Positions 15,855 to 24,243 of a DNA stretch of 64,000 bases are shown one piece after another. The translations under genes and the position numbers were made by a program. Within the stretch, counting starts at the first letter, position 1, and each line of letters begins with the position of its first letter. This stretch comes from CF-162 sp963667205 (GTDB taxonomy: Bacteria; Chloroflexota; Dehalococcoidia; SM23-28-2; RBG-16-64-32): NCBI GenBank assembly GCA_963667205.1, contig OY762959.1:558001-622000 (forward strand), in the 5' to 3' direction. A model generated the notes under the pieces. That model was not told the origin of the DNA, searched no databases, and worked only from the letters and a program-made list of their open reading frames with translations.

Positions 15855-17213
15855 ATGCCATCCAACGCGCGCGGCAAGGACCCGCTGAACATGTTCGCCG
15901 AGGCGGCGCTAGAGCGGGCTGAGAAGCACGCACCGCTGGCGGCACGGATGCGGCCGCAGACGCTCGAGGAGTTCGTCGGGCAAGAGGGGATCGTTGGCGA
16001 GGGCAAGGCGCTGCGGCGGGCGATCGAGGAGGACCGCGTGCCTTCGCTCGTCTTCTGGGGGCCGCCTGGCACCGGGAAGACGACGCTGGCGCGGATCATC
16101 GCCTCCCTGACGCAATCACACTTCGAGCCGATTTCGGCGGTGTCATCCGGCGTCGCGGACCTGCGAAGGATCGTCGGCGAGGCGCGCGACCGGCTGGGCG
16201 AGACGAGTCAGCGGACGATCCTCTTCATCGATGAGATCCACCGCTTCAACAAGTCGCAGCAGGATACGGTGTTGCCACACGTGGAGGACGGGACGATCAC
16301 GCTGATCGGCGCCACGACGGAGAACCCATCGTTCGAGGTGATCTCGGCGCTGCTGTCGCGGTCGCGGGTGTTCCGCCTGGAGGCGCTAACGCCGGAGCAG
16401 ATCGAAGGGTTGCTGCGGCGGGCGCTGTCGGACGAGGAGCGCGGCATCTCCTCGATGAGAGCGGTGGTGGAAGACAACACGCTGGCGACGCTGGCCGCCG
16501 TCTCGAGCGGCGACGCGCGCATCGCGCTCAACGCGCTGGAGCTGGCGGCGCAGACGGCAATCCCGGACGCCACGGGCGCGCGCAAGGTGACGCTGGAGCA
16601 CATCGAGGAGGCGCTGCAGCAGCGCGCGGCGCTATACGACCGCGCCGGCGACTGGCACTACGACATCATCTCTGCGTTCATCAAGTCGCTGCGCGGGTCG
16701 GACCCGGACGGGGCGCTGTACTGGCTGGCGCGAATGCTGGAAGGCGGCGAGGACCCGTCCTTCGTGGCGCGGCGGCTGGTGATCCTGGCGTCGGAGGACG
16801 TCGGGCTGGCCGATCCGGCGGCGCTGCAGGTGGCGGTGGCGGCGCAGCAGGCAGTGCACTTCATCGGCATGCCGGAGGGGTTCTTCCCGCTGGCAGAGGC
16901 GACGATCTACCTGGCGTCAGCCCCGAAGTCGAACTCGGTTGGCTCAGCGTACGGGCGGGCGCTGCAGGACGCGCAGGCGACGCTCTCAGAGCCGGTGCCG
17001 CTGCACCTGCGCAACGCCGTGACTCCGCTGATGAAGGGGATGGGCTACGGCGCGGAGTACCAGTACGACCACGACGCCGACGAGCACTTCAGCGGGCAGG
17101 AGCACCTGCCGGAGTCGCTATCGGGTCGCCGCTACTACGCGCCGACCGAGCAGGGCGCGGAGGCGCGGATCAAGGAGTGGCTGGAGAAGCTGCGGGGGAG
17201 CGACGCGGGCTAG
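15855..17213 (+). CDS. rarA: Replication-associated recombination ATPase RarA (MgsA)
   Basis: 452 residues. AAA+ ATPase acting at stalled forks. LAARMRPQTLEEFVGQE at the N-terminus, Walker A GPPGTGKTTLARI, Walker B ILFIDEIHRFNKSQQD, sensor GATTENPSFEV, arginine finger region ALLSRSRVF. The C-terminal tetramerisation part (HYDIISAFIKSLRGSDPDGALYWLARMLEGGEDP) and YDHDADEHFSGQEHLP are standard. Its stop overlaps by 4 bases the end of the convergent nuclease gene. Confidence 0.96.
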   Translation: MPSNARGKDPLNMFAEAALERAEKHAPLAARMRPQTLEEFVGQEGIVGEGKALRRAIEEDRVPSLVFWGPPGTGKTTLARIIASLTQSHFEPISAVSSGVADLRRIVGEARDRLGETSQRTILFIDEIHRFNKSQQDTVLPHVEDGTITLIGATTENPSFEVISALLSRSRVFRLEALTPEQIEGLLRRALSDEERGISSMRAVVEDNTLATLAAVSSGDARIALNALELAAQTAIPDATGARKVTLEHIEEALQQRAALYDRAGDWHYDIISAFIKSLRGSDPDGALYWLARMLEGGEDPSFVARRLVILASEDVGLADPAALQVAVAAQQAVHFIGMPEGFFPLAEATIYLASAPKSNSVGSAYGRALQDAQATLSEPVPLHLRNAVTPLMKGMGYGAEYQYDHDADEHFSGQEHLPESLSGRRYYAPTEQGAEARIKEWLEKLRGSDAG

Positions 17214-18190
17214 GAAGCCGCATCTGCTTCCGCCTCGATTACTTCAACGAGATCATGATCCGCAATCTCCACGACCTTCAGCTTCTTGGAGTGGGACGCT
17301 GAGATTGCCTCCGGGCAGAGATCAATTACAAGCAGGAACATCGCCTTGTTGTTGTGAATTAGCAACGGAGTGGCGCTCGCTTCTGCGCTCAACACAAGGC
17401 GCAACTCTGTCGGCGATGTCTTGAAGATAACCAGATAGCCGGCACTTTCGTTGAAGTCGCACAAGTACCTGTAAAGTTGCGCAACGCCTGACGCAATATT
17501 GCCCTTGCCTTGATCGTTCTCAGGGTTGAAAATCTTGCCCTCAGCCATGACTCGCGGAGGTGTTGCCTGGGAACCTAGGAGGTCGATTTCTCCCGACGCC
17601 GACACCGGCTCGATAGTGAAATCCAGCCCCTGATCATACAAGTACTCGTACATATCTCTCGCAAGATGCTTCTCTCCGCGAGACGTGTCGCCGCTCCACA
17701 GCGAGAGCAACTCGTCCTGGCGAAACCACTCGCACCGGTGCTTGTAGCGATGGAGGATCGCTAGTATGCCGCGCTGATCGTCCAGCTCCTCATCGATGTA
17801 CTCATAGACAGGCTCCACGAAATAGCTTCGGAACAAGTCAGCCGATTCTGTGTTGTCCGCCGAAGATCCGTATTGGTGACCAATCTTGGGTTCCTTCATC
17901 GGATACTCGTCCGCGACGCAAGCTTCAATCACCCAGTAGCTGATCCCGACTGACTCCGCCTCGTTTTCGAACTGAAGAGGCGTTTTACCAACGATCTTCT
18001 GCGCGTCTTCGGCATAGCGATCCGATATAGCACCCAAGTCCTCCAGGATTCCACGGATAGAACTCTGCTGGCGGCACCATGTCCAGAACTGCTGCAGACT
18101 CGAGTGTAGAAGCGTTGGATGGACCGAGTTCAGCCGAGAGAATCTCTTCTGCGGCTTCAATCTGACCGCCTGAACGTAGTCGGTGTTCAA
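17210..18190 (-). CDS. PD-(D/E)xK-type nuclease-like protein in a lower-GC cassette
   Basis: 326 residues from a TTG at 18190 that directly follows the stop of the zinc-ribbon gene (GGAG lies 8 bases upstream). Helical N-terminal part (FWTWCRQQSSIRGILEDLG), then a segment GEIDLLGSQA...VMAEGKIFNPEN fitting the D...(D/E)xK metal site of restriction-like nucleases: Asp in EIDLL and Glu-Gly-Lys in AEGKIF. A conserved-looking YRYLCDF and GYLVIFK strand follow. G+C is close to 50% by eye, far below neighbours. I know no exact family; a role in DNA defence or repair is inference. Confidence 0.6.
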   Translation of the reverse strand: MNTDYVQAVRLKPQKRFSRLNSVHPTLLHSSLQQFWTWCRQQSSIRGILEDLGAISDRYAEDAQKIVGKTPLQFENEAESVGISYWVIEACVADEYPMKEPKIGHQYGSSADNTESADLFRSYFVEPVYEYIDEELDDQRGILAILHRYKHRCEWFRQDELLSLWSGDTSRGEKHLARDMYEYLYDQGLDFTIEPVSASGEIDLLGSQATPPRVMAEGKIFNPENDQGKGNIASGVAQLYRYLCDFNESAGYLVIFKTSPTELRLVLSAEASATPLLIHNNKAMFLLVIDLCPEAISASHSKKLKVVEIADHDLVEVIEAEADAAS

Positions 18191-18433
18191 CTACAACTCC
18201 AGCGTGATCGTCTTAGACAAGGATTTCAGCGATTCCTCAAGCTCTCGCGTTGCGCGAAGCAGCGTCGTGCGAACTTTGCGCACGGTATTCAGGCTGTCCT
18301 GAAGCGCCACATTGGAATGACATCCGCGGCATATAACTGTCTTGCGTAGCCTCACCTGCCTGATAGCTATCGGATTGGAAAAGCCACATTGAGGACAGTC
18401 CATATCAATACCGAACGAGTCAAGATCGATCAC
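18191..18433 (-). CDS. Small zinc-ribbon protein partnered with the nuclease
   Basis: 80 residues. Two Cys pairs, CPQCG near the N-terminus and CRGCHSN after the RLRKT stretch, form a four-Cys zinc ribbon. The C-terminal half is a charged helix (RTTLLRATRELEESLKSLSK). GTG 18433 is preferred over GTG 18439 because it lies 6 bases after TAGAAT, the same spacing as other leaderless starts here. It ends with TAG and the nuclease TTG follows with no gap, so the pair is an operon. Confidence 0.7.
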   Translation of the reverse strand: MIDLDSFGIDMDCPQCGFSNPIAIRQVRLRKTVICRGCHSNVALQDSLNTVRKVRTTLLRATRELEESLKSLSKTITLEL

Positions 18434-18439
18434 GTGCAC

Positions 18440-18445
18440 ATTCTA
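18440..18445 (-). promoter_or_regulatory. -10 box for the zinc-ribbon/nuclease pair (leaderless)
   Basis: TAGAAT on the minus strand, 6 bases before GTG 18433. Confidence 0.65.
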
Positions 18446-18529
18446 CGCCGGGAGGCAAGCGAGCAGCGACGGCGAGATGTCATCCGCAGGATGGCTGACA
18501 GCTAACGCAGCTGCGGGGCGGGACGCGAG

Positions 18530-18845
18530 CTAGCGCGTCGCCGCTTTGCGTCGCGCGGCCGGCGAGAGGTTGCCGAGAAGCGTGCGCAGCGTCACGCCGG
18601 TGATCGTGGGGGTGCCTGAAGGGGCCGTCGAGGTTGACGCGGTAGCGGTGGCGGCGGCCGTCCCGGCGGGTCTCGATCATGCCGGCGCGGCGCAGGTCGC
18701 TGATGTGGTCCCAGACGGAACGCTGGGTGAGCCCGATGCCATCGGCGAGGTCCTGCACGGTGGAATCGGGGTTGAGGGCGATGTAGAGGAGCAGCGAGCC
18801 CTGCTTTGACCAGAGGTGCCAGGGCTTCTCGGGGTTCTTGTTCAA
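18530..18845 (-). CDS. Winged-helix transcriptional regulator, frameshifted
   Basis: From TTG 18845, preceded by a strong ribosome site (GGGGAGGA). Winged helix: LWSKQGSLLLYIALNPDSTV, recognition helix region GLTQRSVWDHISDLRRAGMI, wing ETRRDGRRHRYRVNLDGPF. After FRHP a 5-base C run (G run at 18608-18612 on the plus strand) puts the expected tail TITGVTLRTLLGNLSPAA in the next frame, ending at TAG 18530. Without the correction translation runs to 18480 as an unrelated tail. Family level: MarR/ArsR-type; ligand unknown. Divergent from the dead-ligase unit, so it may regulate it. Confidence 0.7.
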
Positions 18846-19060
18846 CCGTCCTCCCCTCGGCCTCAGCGAAAGCCCCTCGCAAGCGAAAGCGCGCCGAGCT
18901 TGCTCGATCATCCGGGGGTGCGGCGATGAGATCCCGTGCGCGCAACATCATCCTAAGTCGCCGGAGCCGGACACGTGGTTAAAGGACGGTTACAGGGGCG
19001 TGCAATGTGGGTTAGTCGAAGACGTGACGGTGAGCGCTGGCGGTTGCGAGCGGGCTGCGC

Positions 19061-19066
19061 TATCTT
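19061..19066 (+). promoter_or_regulatory. -10 box for uORF/dead-ligase unit
   Basis: TATCTT, 9 bases before ATG 19076 of a 17-codon ORF that overlaps the next gene's start. Confidence 0.5.
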
Positions 19067-19075
19067 CGCGGTGAG

Positions 19076-19129
19076 ATGCCGCTTTACGGCAGGCACCCGA
19101 AGGCGACCAGATGGAGGCCGATAGCGTGA
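19076..19129 (+). CDS. Possible leaderless 17-codon upstream ORF
   Basis: ATG 19076 encodes MPLYGRHPKATRWRPIA and stops at TGA 19127-19129. That TGA shares three bases with GTG 19126 of the downstream ligase-like gene (GTGA). The start is 9 bases after a TATCTT box. This layout fits translational coupling from a leaderless mini-ORF. Too short to exclude chance. Confidence 0.4.
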   Translation: MPLYGRHPKATRWRPIA

Positions 19130-20172
19130 GCCTCCGGCCCGGCAGCCGCGCGCTGCCGGATGCACGGACGGCGGCCGGGCGGCTGCCGCAGGTGATCGAG
19201 CCGATGATGCCGGCGGTGGCGCCGGAGCCTTTCGACTCGCCGGCGCATATCTTCGAGGTGATCTGGGATGGGCTGCGCGCGGTGGTCTTCGTCGAAGGCG
19301 GCGAGGTGCGGGTGCAAGACCGCTTTGGCCGCGATGTAACGCACCGCTTTCCGGAGCTGGGCGCGATCGCGTCGCGGGTGAAGGGAGCGGCGCTGGCTTT
19401 CGACGGGGTGATTGTGGCGCTGGACCGCGACGGCCGGCCACAGCTGGGCCGCCTGGCGCCGCGGCTGGCGGTCGACGATCCGCAGCTGGCGGCGGAGATG
19501 GCGGAGGAGACGCCGGCGACGTTCGAGGCGTTCGACCTGCTGTACCGGGAGGGCCAGCCCCTGACCGGTTGGACGCTGCGCCGCCGCAAGGAGATGCTGC
19601 GCTCGCTGGTGCGGCCTTCCGGGGCGATCGTCGTGCCGGACTGGGTGACGCGGGACGGCGTCGCGTTCTTCGAAGCGGCGCGCGAACACGAGCTGGAGGG
19701 CATCGTGGCGAAGGAGCTGGACAGCCGCTATCTGCCGGGCCAGCGCAGCCGATCGTGGCTGGCCGTGAAGGTGCACCAGCGAGACGAGTTCGTGATCGCC
19801 GGCTATACGTTCGGCGGCCGCTGGGACCCGCGCAAGCCGTCGCGTCCGGCGCGCGAGCCGCTGCACTCGCTGGTGCTGAGTGCTTACGACGGTGACGAGC
19901 GGCTGCACTACGTCGGCGAAGCGACGGGCGGCTTCGCGCGCAACGCGGCGGCGGACCTGGCAGCGCTGCTCGAGCCGATGGCCGCACGGGAATGCCCCTT
20001 GACAGACGAGCCGCCGCTGGAGAGGCTCGTGTTCTGGTGCCGGCCGGAGGTCTGCGCAACGGTGCGCTTCGGTGGCTGGACGAAGGGGAGGACGCTGCGT
20101 TTCCCGGTGTTCGAGGCGGCCCGCCCGGACGTGCCGGCGGTGAGCTGCGTGCTTCCGGAGGCGGCGCCGTGA
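19126..20172 (+). CDS. Catalytically dead ATP-dependent DNA ligase-like protein
   Basis: 348 residues from GTG 19126 (ATG 19111 also in frame). Clear ligase adenylation plus OB-fold layout, parallel to the ligase domain of LigD in this window. The nucleotidyl Lys is lost: LigD has EPKMDGVRALAF, this protein EVIWDGLRAVVF. Motif III DGEIVALD is DGVIVALD, so the metal-binding Glu is lost too. Later motifs survive: EGIVAKELDSRYLPGQRSRSW and VRFGGWTKGRTLRFPVF. It probably binds DNA or partners without sealing. It faces ligD and lies in the Ku/LigD neighbourhood. Confidence 0.75.
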   Translation: MSLRPGSRALPDARTAAGRLPQVIEPMMPAVAPEPFDSPAHIFEVIWDGLRAVVFVEGGEVRVQDRFGRDVTHRFPELGAIASRVKGAALAFDGVIVALDRDGRPQLGRLAPRLAVDDPQLAAEMAEETPATFEAFDLLYREGQPLTGWTLRRRKEMLRSLVRPSGAIVVPDWVTRDGVAFFEAAREHELEGIVAKELDSRYLPGQRSRSWLAVKVHQRDEFVIAGYTFGGRWDPRKPSRPAREPLHSLVLSAYDGDERLHYVGEATGGFARNAAADLAALLEPMAARECPLTDEPPLERLVFWCRPEVCATVRFGGWTKGRTLRFPVFEAARPDVPAVSCVLPEAAP

Positions 20173-20366
20173 ACTCGTTCGCGTGGTGGTTCTTCAACCT
20201 GGGCGTCACGCTGGTCTGGCTCGCGATCGTGGTGAAGTCGGGGAGCTGGTTCCTTGCGCTTGCCGTGGTGCCCTACCTGGCGATCGCGTTCCTGGTCGAG
20301 CTGCCGGAGACCAGCAGCACGGAAGCGCCTGAAGACGAGGACTGGACCGCGGACTGGTTCCGCTAA
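20169..20366 (+). CDS. Small two-helix membrane protein
   Basis: 65 residues, GTG start overlapping the ligase-like stop (GTGA). Two hydrophobic segments (FAWWFFNLGVTLVWLAIVV; WFLALAVVPYLAIAFLVEL) and an acidic tail (TEAPEDEDWTADWF). Translationally coupled to the dead ligase, so probably cotranscribed. No family recognised. Confidence 0.6.
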   Translation: MNSFAWWFFNLGVTLVWLAIVVKSGSWFLALAVVPYLAIAFLVELPETSSTEAPEDEDWTADWFR

Positions 20367-20373
20367 CGCGGGA

Positions 20374-23121
20374 TCAGCCGGCCTCGTCGTCCGTGGCATC
20401 CAGCATCGCGCCGACGTCGTGCTTTTCGTCGAGGATGTTCGCCCAGAGGTCGCCCGTCTCGGCGACGCGGGCAGGCGTGGTGAGGATCGTGAAGTCGGTG
20501 GGATAGACGTCGCCCAGCTCGTCCCAGCGCAGGGGCATGGAGACGCCGGCCCAGGGAAGCGGGCGCGGCGAGTAGATGGAGGCGAGCGTTTTGCCCTTGG
20601 TGTTCTGGTTGTGGTCGAAGAAGATCTTGCCTTTGCGTTTCGCTGTCGACCACTCCATCGTTATGTCGCGTGGATGGGCGCGCAGGAGGAACTTGCCGAT
20701 CGTCTCAGAGGCGGCGCGGACGGTGTCGTAGTCCAACTGGCGGATGATCGGAACGTAGATGTGGAGGCCAGTCTTGCCTGTCGTCTTGACGAACGAGGAG
20801 AGTGAGAGCGCGTCCAGGAGCTCCTTGAGCCAGAGGGCGACTTCGACGGTCTTCTTGAAGGCCTTGCGGTTGAGTTCCGGCTCGTCGCCCTTCGCCTCGT
20901 CTCCGGAGTAGATGTAGGGGTCGAGGTCGCAGACGAGGAAGTCTGGGAAGTTGAGGCGGGACTGGTCGAACTGCTCGTCGGAGCCGGCGTAGGTCTCCGG
21001 CAGGTGGGCGCCGTCCGGATCGGGGCCGACGCGGGAGTACCAGGTGTGCAGTTCGATGTCGGCGAGCTGACCGAGCCAGAGGAGCGTCGGCAGGTTGTTG
21101 CAGAGGAGGTAGTCGCCGTCCTCAGCGTTGCCGCCCGACCAGAGCCTGACCGAATCGACGAACGGCGGAAGCTTGCCTTCCCAGTGCTTCTGGTAGAAGT
21201 GGCTCTGGGTGATCCCGTTGGGGTAGCGGGTGAGGGTGAGCGGCCGGTCGCGCATGTGGGAGAGGATGAAGGGCGAGATGCGAGCGAGGTAGGTGAGCAG
21301 GTCGCGCTTGGTGAGGGCGCGCTGCTTCTTGTACGGTGGCCAGAGCTCCTTGTCGAGATTGGTAACCGCGACCTTCTGGCCGCCGACCTTCAGGGTGAGC
21401 TTCTCCTTCGTCTGCGCGAGCTGGTCGAGGACGGAGTCGACGCCGACGTCGCTCGCGGCTGAGGCGGAGGGCGAAGCAGCGACGGGCGGCGCGGTGGCGG
21501 TCTCGCGGTGGACGTCGGCTGGAGCTTTATCGGCACGCAGGCCGAGGAAGCTCGGGGCGCGCAGGTGGTTGTCGGCGGTCCACTCGCTGAACTTGACGGC
21601 GGCGACGAGCTCTGGTCGCACCCAGGTGATGGGGACGTCCTTCGGGCGGCCGAAGCGCATGCTGCCCGCCTCCATGACGTCGAACGGTGAATCGTCCGTC
21701 GCCAGCGCTTCGAGGCGCTTCTTGAGCGAGGCGAGCGTGCGGTCGTCGAAGCCGGTGCCGACGTTGCCCGCGTAGACGAGGCGGCCATTGTTGTCGTACT
21801 GGCCGATGAGGAGCGCGCCGAACGTCCTGGCGCGGCCGCCGGCGCCGCCGCTGAAGCCGCCGACGACGAAATCATCTTCGAGCGTCGCTTTGATCTTGAG
21901 CCAGCTCCTGGAGCGGCGACCGGTCTCGTAGGTGCTATCCCGGCGCTTGGCGAGGACGCCCTCCAGGCCGTGCTCAACGGCGGCTCGGTAAGCGGCCTCG
22001 CCGTCGGTTTCGAAGTGCTCGAGGAGGCTAACGTTGGCGTCGGGCAGGAGGAGCTGGGCGAGGAGCGCCTTGCGGTCGCGGAGGCGGCCGGGGCGCAGAT
22101 CGTACCCGCCAGCCCAGAGGATATCGAAGACGTAGTAGTAGACGGGCAGCTCCGCTTCCATGCGCTCGATCTCGGACTGGCGTGAGAGGCCGAGGCGCGC
22201 CTGGATCGCCTGAAACGAGGGCACGCCGCTCTCATCGAGGGCGACGATCTCGCCGTCGAGGACCATGCGCTCGGTCTGGCCGCGCAGGGACTCGACGACG
22301 GCGGGGTACTGCTTCGTCTGGTCGATGCCACGGCGGGACAGGAGCCGCACCTTGTCGCCGCGGACGAAGGCGAGCGCGCGGACGCCGTCCATCTTTGGCT
22401 CGAAGTACCAGTCGGGCGCGGAGAACGCGTTCTCCGTGAGCGTTGCCTGCATCGGGTCGACGGACTTCGGGAACGGGGCCTTCTTCGCGCCGTCGATGTC
22501 CGCGGGGCCGACGATCAGCCGGTTCTGGGCGCGGTCGGGCAGGCGGCCGGCCGTGAGATCGGCGATGGTGAGACCGGAGATCACGGAGCGGTCTTCGAGG
22601 GTGACGTCGCGCTCCGTGTCGTCGAAGCGGTCTCGGTGCTTGATCATCAGCCAGTCGGTCTTCGTCTTGACGAACGTCCACGAGCCTTTGAGCTTGGCGC
22701 CCAGGAAGAAGACGGAGAGCTTGCCTTTCTCGATCCCCTCGCGCATCTGCCGCTCGGCCTCAGCGCGGTCGTGGAAGAGGAGACCGTGCTCGTCCGGGGA
22801 GTAGGTGCCGGCGTCCCAGACGATGACGGGCCCGGCGCCGTACTCGCCTTTCGGGATCACGCCCTCGTAGCCGGCGTAGCTCATGGGGTGGTCTTCGGTC
22901 ATGACGGCGAGGCGCTTGTCGGCGGGGTCGTAGGAGGGGCCTCGCGGGACGGGGAACGACTTGAGTACGCCGTCGACCTCGAAGCGGACGTCGTAGTGGA
23001 GCCGGCTGGCGTCGTGCTTCTGGACGATGAAGATCAGCCGCCCATCGCCGGTGGCTGGTGGTTCCGGCGGCGGCTCTGAGGTTAGTTCGAAGTCGCGCTT
23101 CTGTTTGTAGTCTTCGAGCAC
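20374..23121 (-). CDS. ligD: Multifunctional NHEJ DNA ligase LigD (PE-LIG-POL)
   Basis: 915 residues in the order 3'-phosphoesterase, ligase, polymerase, as in Pseudomonas LigD. PE (about 25-170): QKHDASRLHYDVRFEVDG and KGEYGAGPVIVWD. Ligase (about 220-530): active Lys in EPKMDGVRALAF, LDGEIVALDESG, EGVLAKRRDSTYETG. Polymerase (about 600-900): HFYQKHWEG, LVCDLDPYIYSGDE with metal-binding Asp residues, and VKTTGKTGLHIYVPI. It fills and seals double-strand breaks with Ku. Start GTG 23121 lies 6 bases after GATAAT. Confidence 0.96.
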   Translation of the reverse strand: MLEDYKQKRDFELTSEPPPEPPATGDGRLIFIVQKHDASRLHYDVRFEVDGVLKSFPVPRGPSYDPADKRLAVMTEDHPMSYAGYEGVIPKGEYGAGPVIVWDAGTYSPDEHGLLFHDRAEAERQMREGIEKGKLSVFFLGAKLKGSWTFVKTKTDWLMIKHRDRFDDTERDVTLEDRSVISGLTIADLTAGRLPDRAQNRLIVGPADIDGAKKAPFPKSVDPMQATLTENAFSAPDWYFEPKMDGVRALAFVRGDKVRLLSRRGIDQTKQYPAVVESLRGQTERMVLDGEIVALDESGVPSFQAIQARLGLSRQSEIERMEAELPVYYYVFDILWAGGYDLRPGRLRDRKALLAQLLLPDANVSLLEHFETDGEAAYRAAVEHGLEGVLAKRRDSTYETGRRSRSWLKIKATLEDDFVVGGFSGGAGGRARTFGALLIGQYDNNGRLVYAGNVGTGFDDRTLASLKKRLEALATDDSPFDVMEAGSMRFGRPKDVPITWVRPELVAAVKFSEWTADNHLRAPSFLGLRADKAPADVHRETATAPPVAASPSASAASDVGVDSVLDQLAQTKEKLTLKVGGQKVAVTNLDKELWPPYKKQRALTKRDLLTYLARISPFILSHMRDRPLTLTRYPNGITQSHFYQKHWEGKLPPFVDSVRLWSGGNAEDGDYLLCNNLPTLLWLGQLADIELHTWYSRVGPDPDGAHLPETYAGSDEQFDQSRLNFPDFLVCDLDPYIYSGDEAKGDEPELNRKAFKKTVEVALWLKELLDALSLSSFVKTTGKTGLHIYVPIIRQLDYDTVRAASETIGKFLLRAHPRDITMEWSTAKRKGKIFFDHNQNTKGKTLASIYSPRPLPWAGVSMPLRWDELGDVYPTDFTILTTPARVAETGDLWANILDEKHDVGAMLDATDDEAG

Positions 23122-23127
23122 GTTCCT

Positions 23128-23133
23128 ATTATC
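23128..23133 (-). promoter_or_regulatory. -10 box for ligD (leaderless)
   Basis: GATAAT on the minus strand, 6 bases before GTG 23121. Confidence 0.6.
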
Positions 23134-23177
23134 GCCGGTGCGGGGTGTGGCGTGGGTGTGACATTGCGTTGGCGCCC

Positions 23178-23277
23178 CGTTCGCTCCTTCGATACCTCAG
23201 GACGAACGGGGCGTGGCTTGGGTGATCCGCTTGCCCTTCCGATTCCTCAGGCCGAACGGGGCGTGGCGTGGGTGATC
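23178..23277. repeat. Two tandem 50-bp imperfect repeats with hairpin potential
   Basis: Copies 23178-23227 and 23228-23277 share CCTCAGG(A/C)CGAACGGGG and GTGGGTGATC-like ends. CGCCCCGTTCG (23173-23183) is complementary to CGAACGGGGCG (23203-23213), so copy 1 can form a stem. It lies between ku and ligD. Confidence 0.75.
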
Positions 23278-23283
23278 GAGACG

Positions 23284-24111
23284 CTAACCGGTGGCGGCGC
23301 GTTTGCGACGCGGACGGCGCTCTTCGTCTTCTTCGTTTTCGTCGCGCGTCTTCTTGGCGGCGGCGACGCTGGCCTTGAGCGCGGTCATCAGGTCGGTAAC
23401 CTTGGCGGGACGGGCGATCTCAGGCGCCGAGACTTCGATGCCGTCGAGCTTGGCGTCGATAACCTGCTGGAGGGCAGCGCGGTATTCGTCCTGGAACTGG
23501 GCCGGGTCGAAGTCCTGCTCGAGAAGGTCGATGAGGGCGTGCGCCATCTTCATCTCGGCCTTGGTGATTTTCTGTTCCGGGATCTCGGACGGGACTTCGC
23601 GGATCTCGTCGGGGTAGAAGAGGGTTTCGAGAACAAGGGCGCCGTCCATCGGGCGCAGGGCGCAGAGCTGCTCCTTGTTGCGGACGGCGATCTTGGCGAT
23701 GCCGGTGAGGTTCTTGTCCTTGAGAGCCTGCATCAGGAGCGCGTACGGCTTGACGCCCTTCTCGTCGGGCTCCAGGTAGTAGGTCTTCTGGTAGTAGATG
23801 GGGTCGATCTGCTCGGCATTGACGAAGGCAGCGAGTTCAACGGTCTGCTTGCTGGGTAGCGGAAGCTTCTCGAAGTCTTCTTCGGTCATGACGACGTACT
23901 CGTCCTTGGCGTACTCATAGCCGCGGACGACTTCGTCCCATTCGACGGCACGCTCATGCTCCGGGCACCAGCGGAGCTGCTTCAGTCGCGCGCCGTCTTC
24001 CTTGTGGAGCTGGCGGAAGCTGATGTCTTTGTCTTCGGTGGCGGTGTAGAGCTTGACGGGGATGCTGACCATCCCGAAGCTGATGACGCCGTTCCAGATC
24101 GATCGAGGCAT
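23284..24111 (-). CDS. ku: Ku domain DNA end-binding protein
   Basis: 275 residues, standard bacterial Ku homodimer subunit. MPRSIWNGVISFGMVSIPVKLYTA-type N-terminus, FRQLHKEDGARLKQLRWCPEH, and the core GALVLETLFYPDEIRE. The C-terminus (DENEEDEERRPRRKRAAT) is a lysine/arginine-rich tail typical of forms that help recruit LigD and bind DNA. The ATG has a good ribosome site (AAGGGAGA). ligD follows in the same direction after the 50-bp repeats, so they may be cotranscribed despite ligD having its own -10 box. Confidence 0.96.
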   Translation of the reverse strand: MPRSIWNGVISFGMVSIPVKLYTATEDKDISFRQLHKEDGARLKQLRWCPEHERAVEWDEVVRGYEYAKDEYVVMTEEDFEKLPLPSKQTVELAAFVNAEQIDPIYYQKTYYLEPDEKGVKPYALLMQALKDKNLTGIAKIAVRNKEQLCALRPMDGALVLETLFYPDEIREVPSEIPEQKITKAEMKMAHALIDLLEQDFDPAQFQDEYRAALQQVIDAKLDGIEVSAPEIARPAKVTDLMTALKASVAAAKKTRDENEEDEERRPRRKRAATG

Positions 24112-24243
24112 GACGGATCTCCCTTGCGCCCGGCCGACCAGGCGATTGGCCGAGCATTACGTATGTTACCGAAGGATTAGACGCGCGAATACGCGACGGG
24201 TTATCACGTTTCGGCGGGAAATACTCAATTCACCCTCTCCAAG

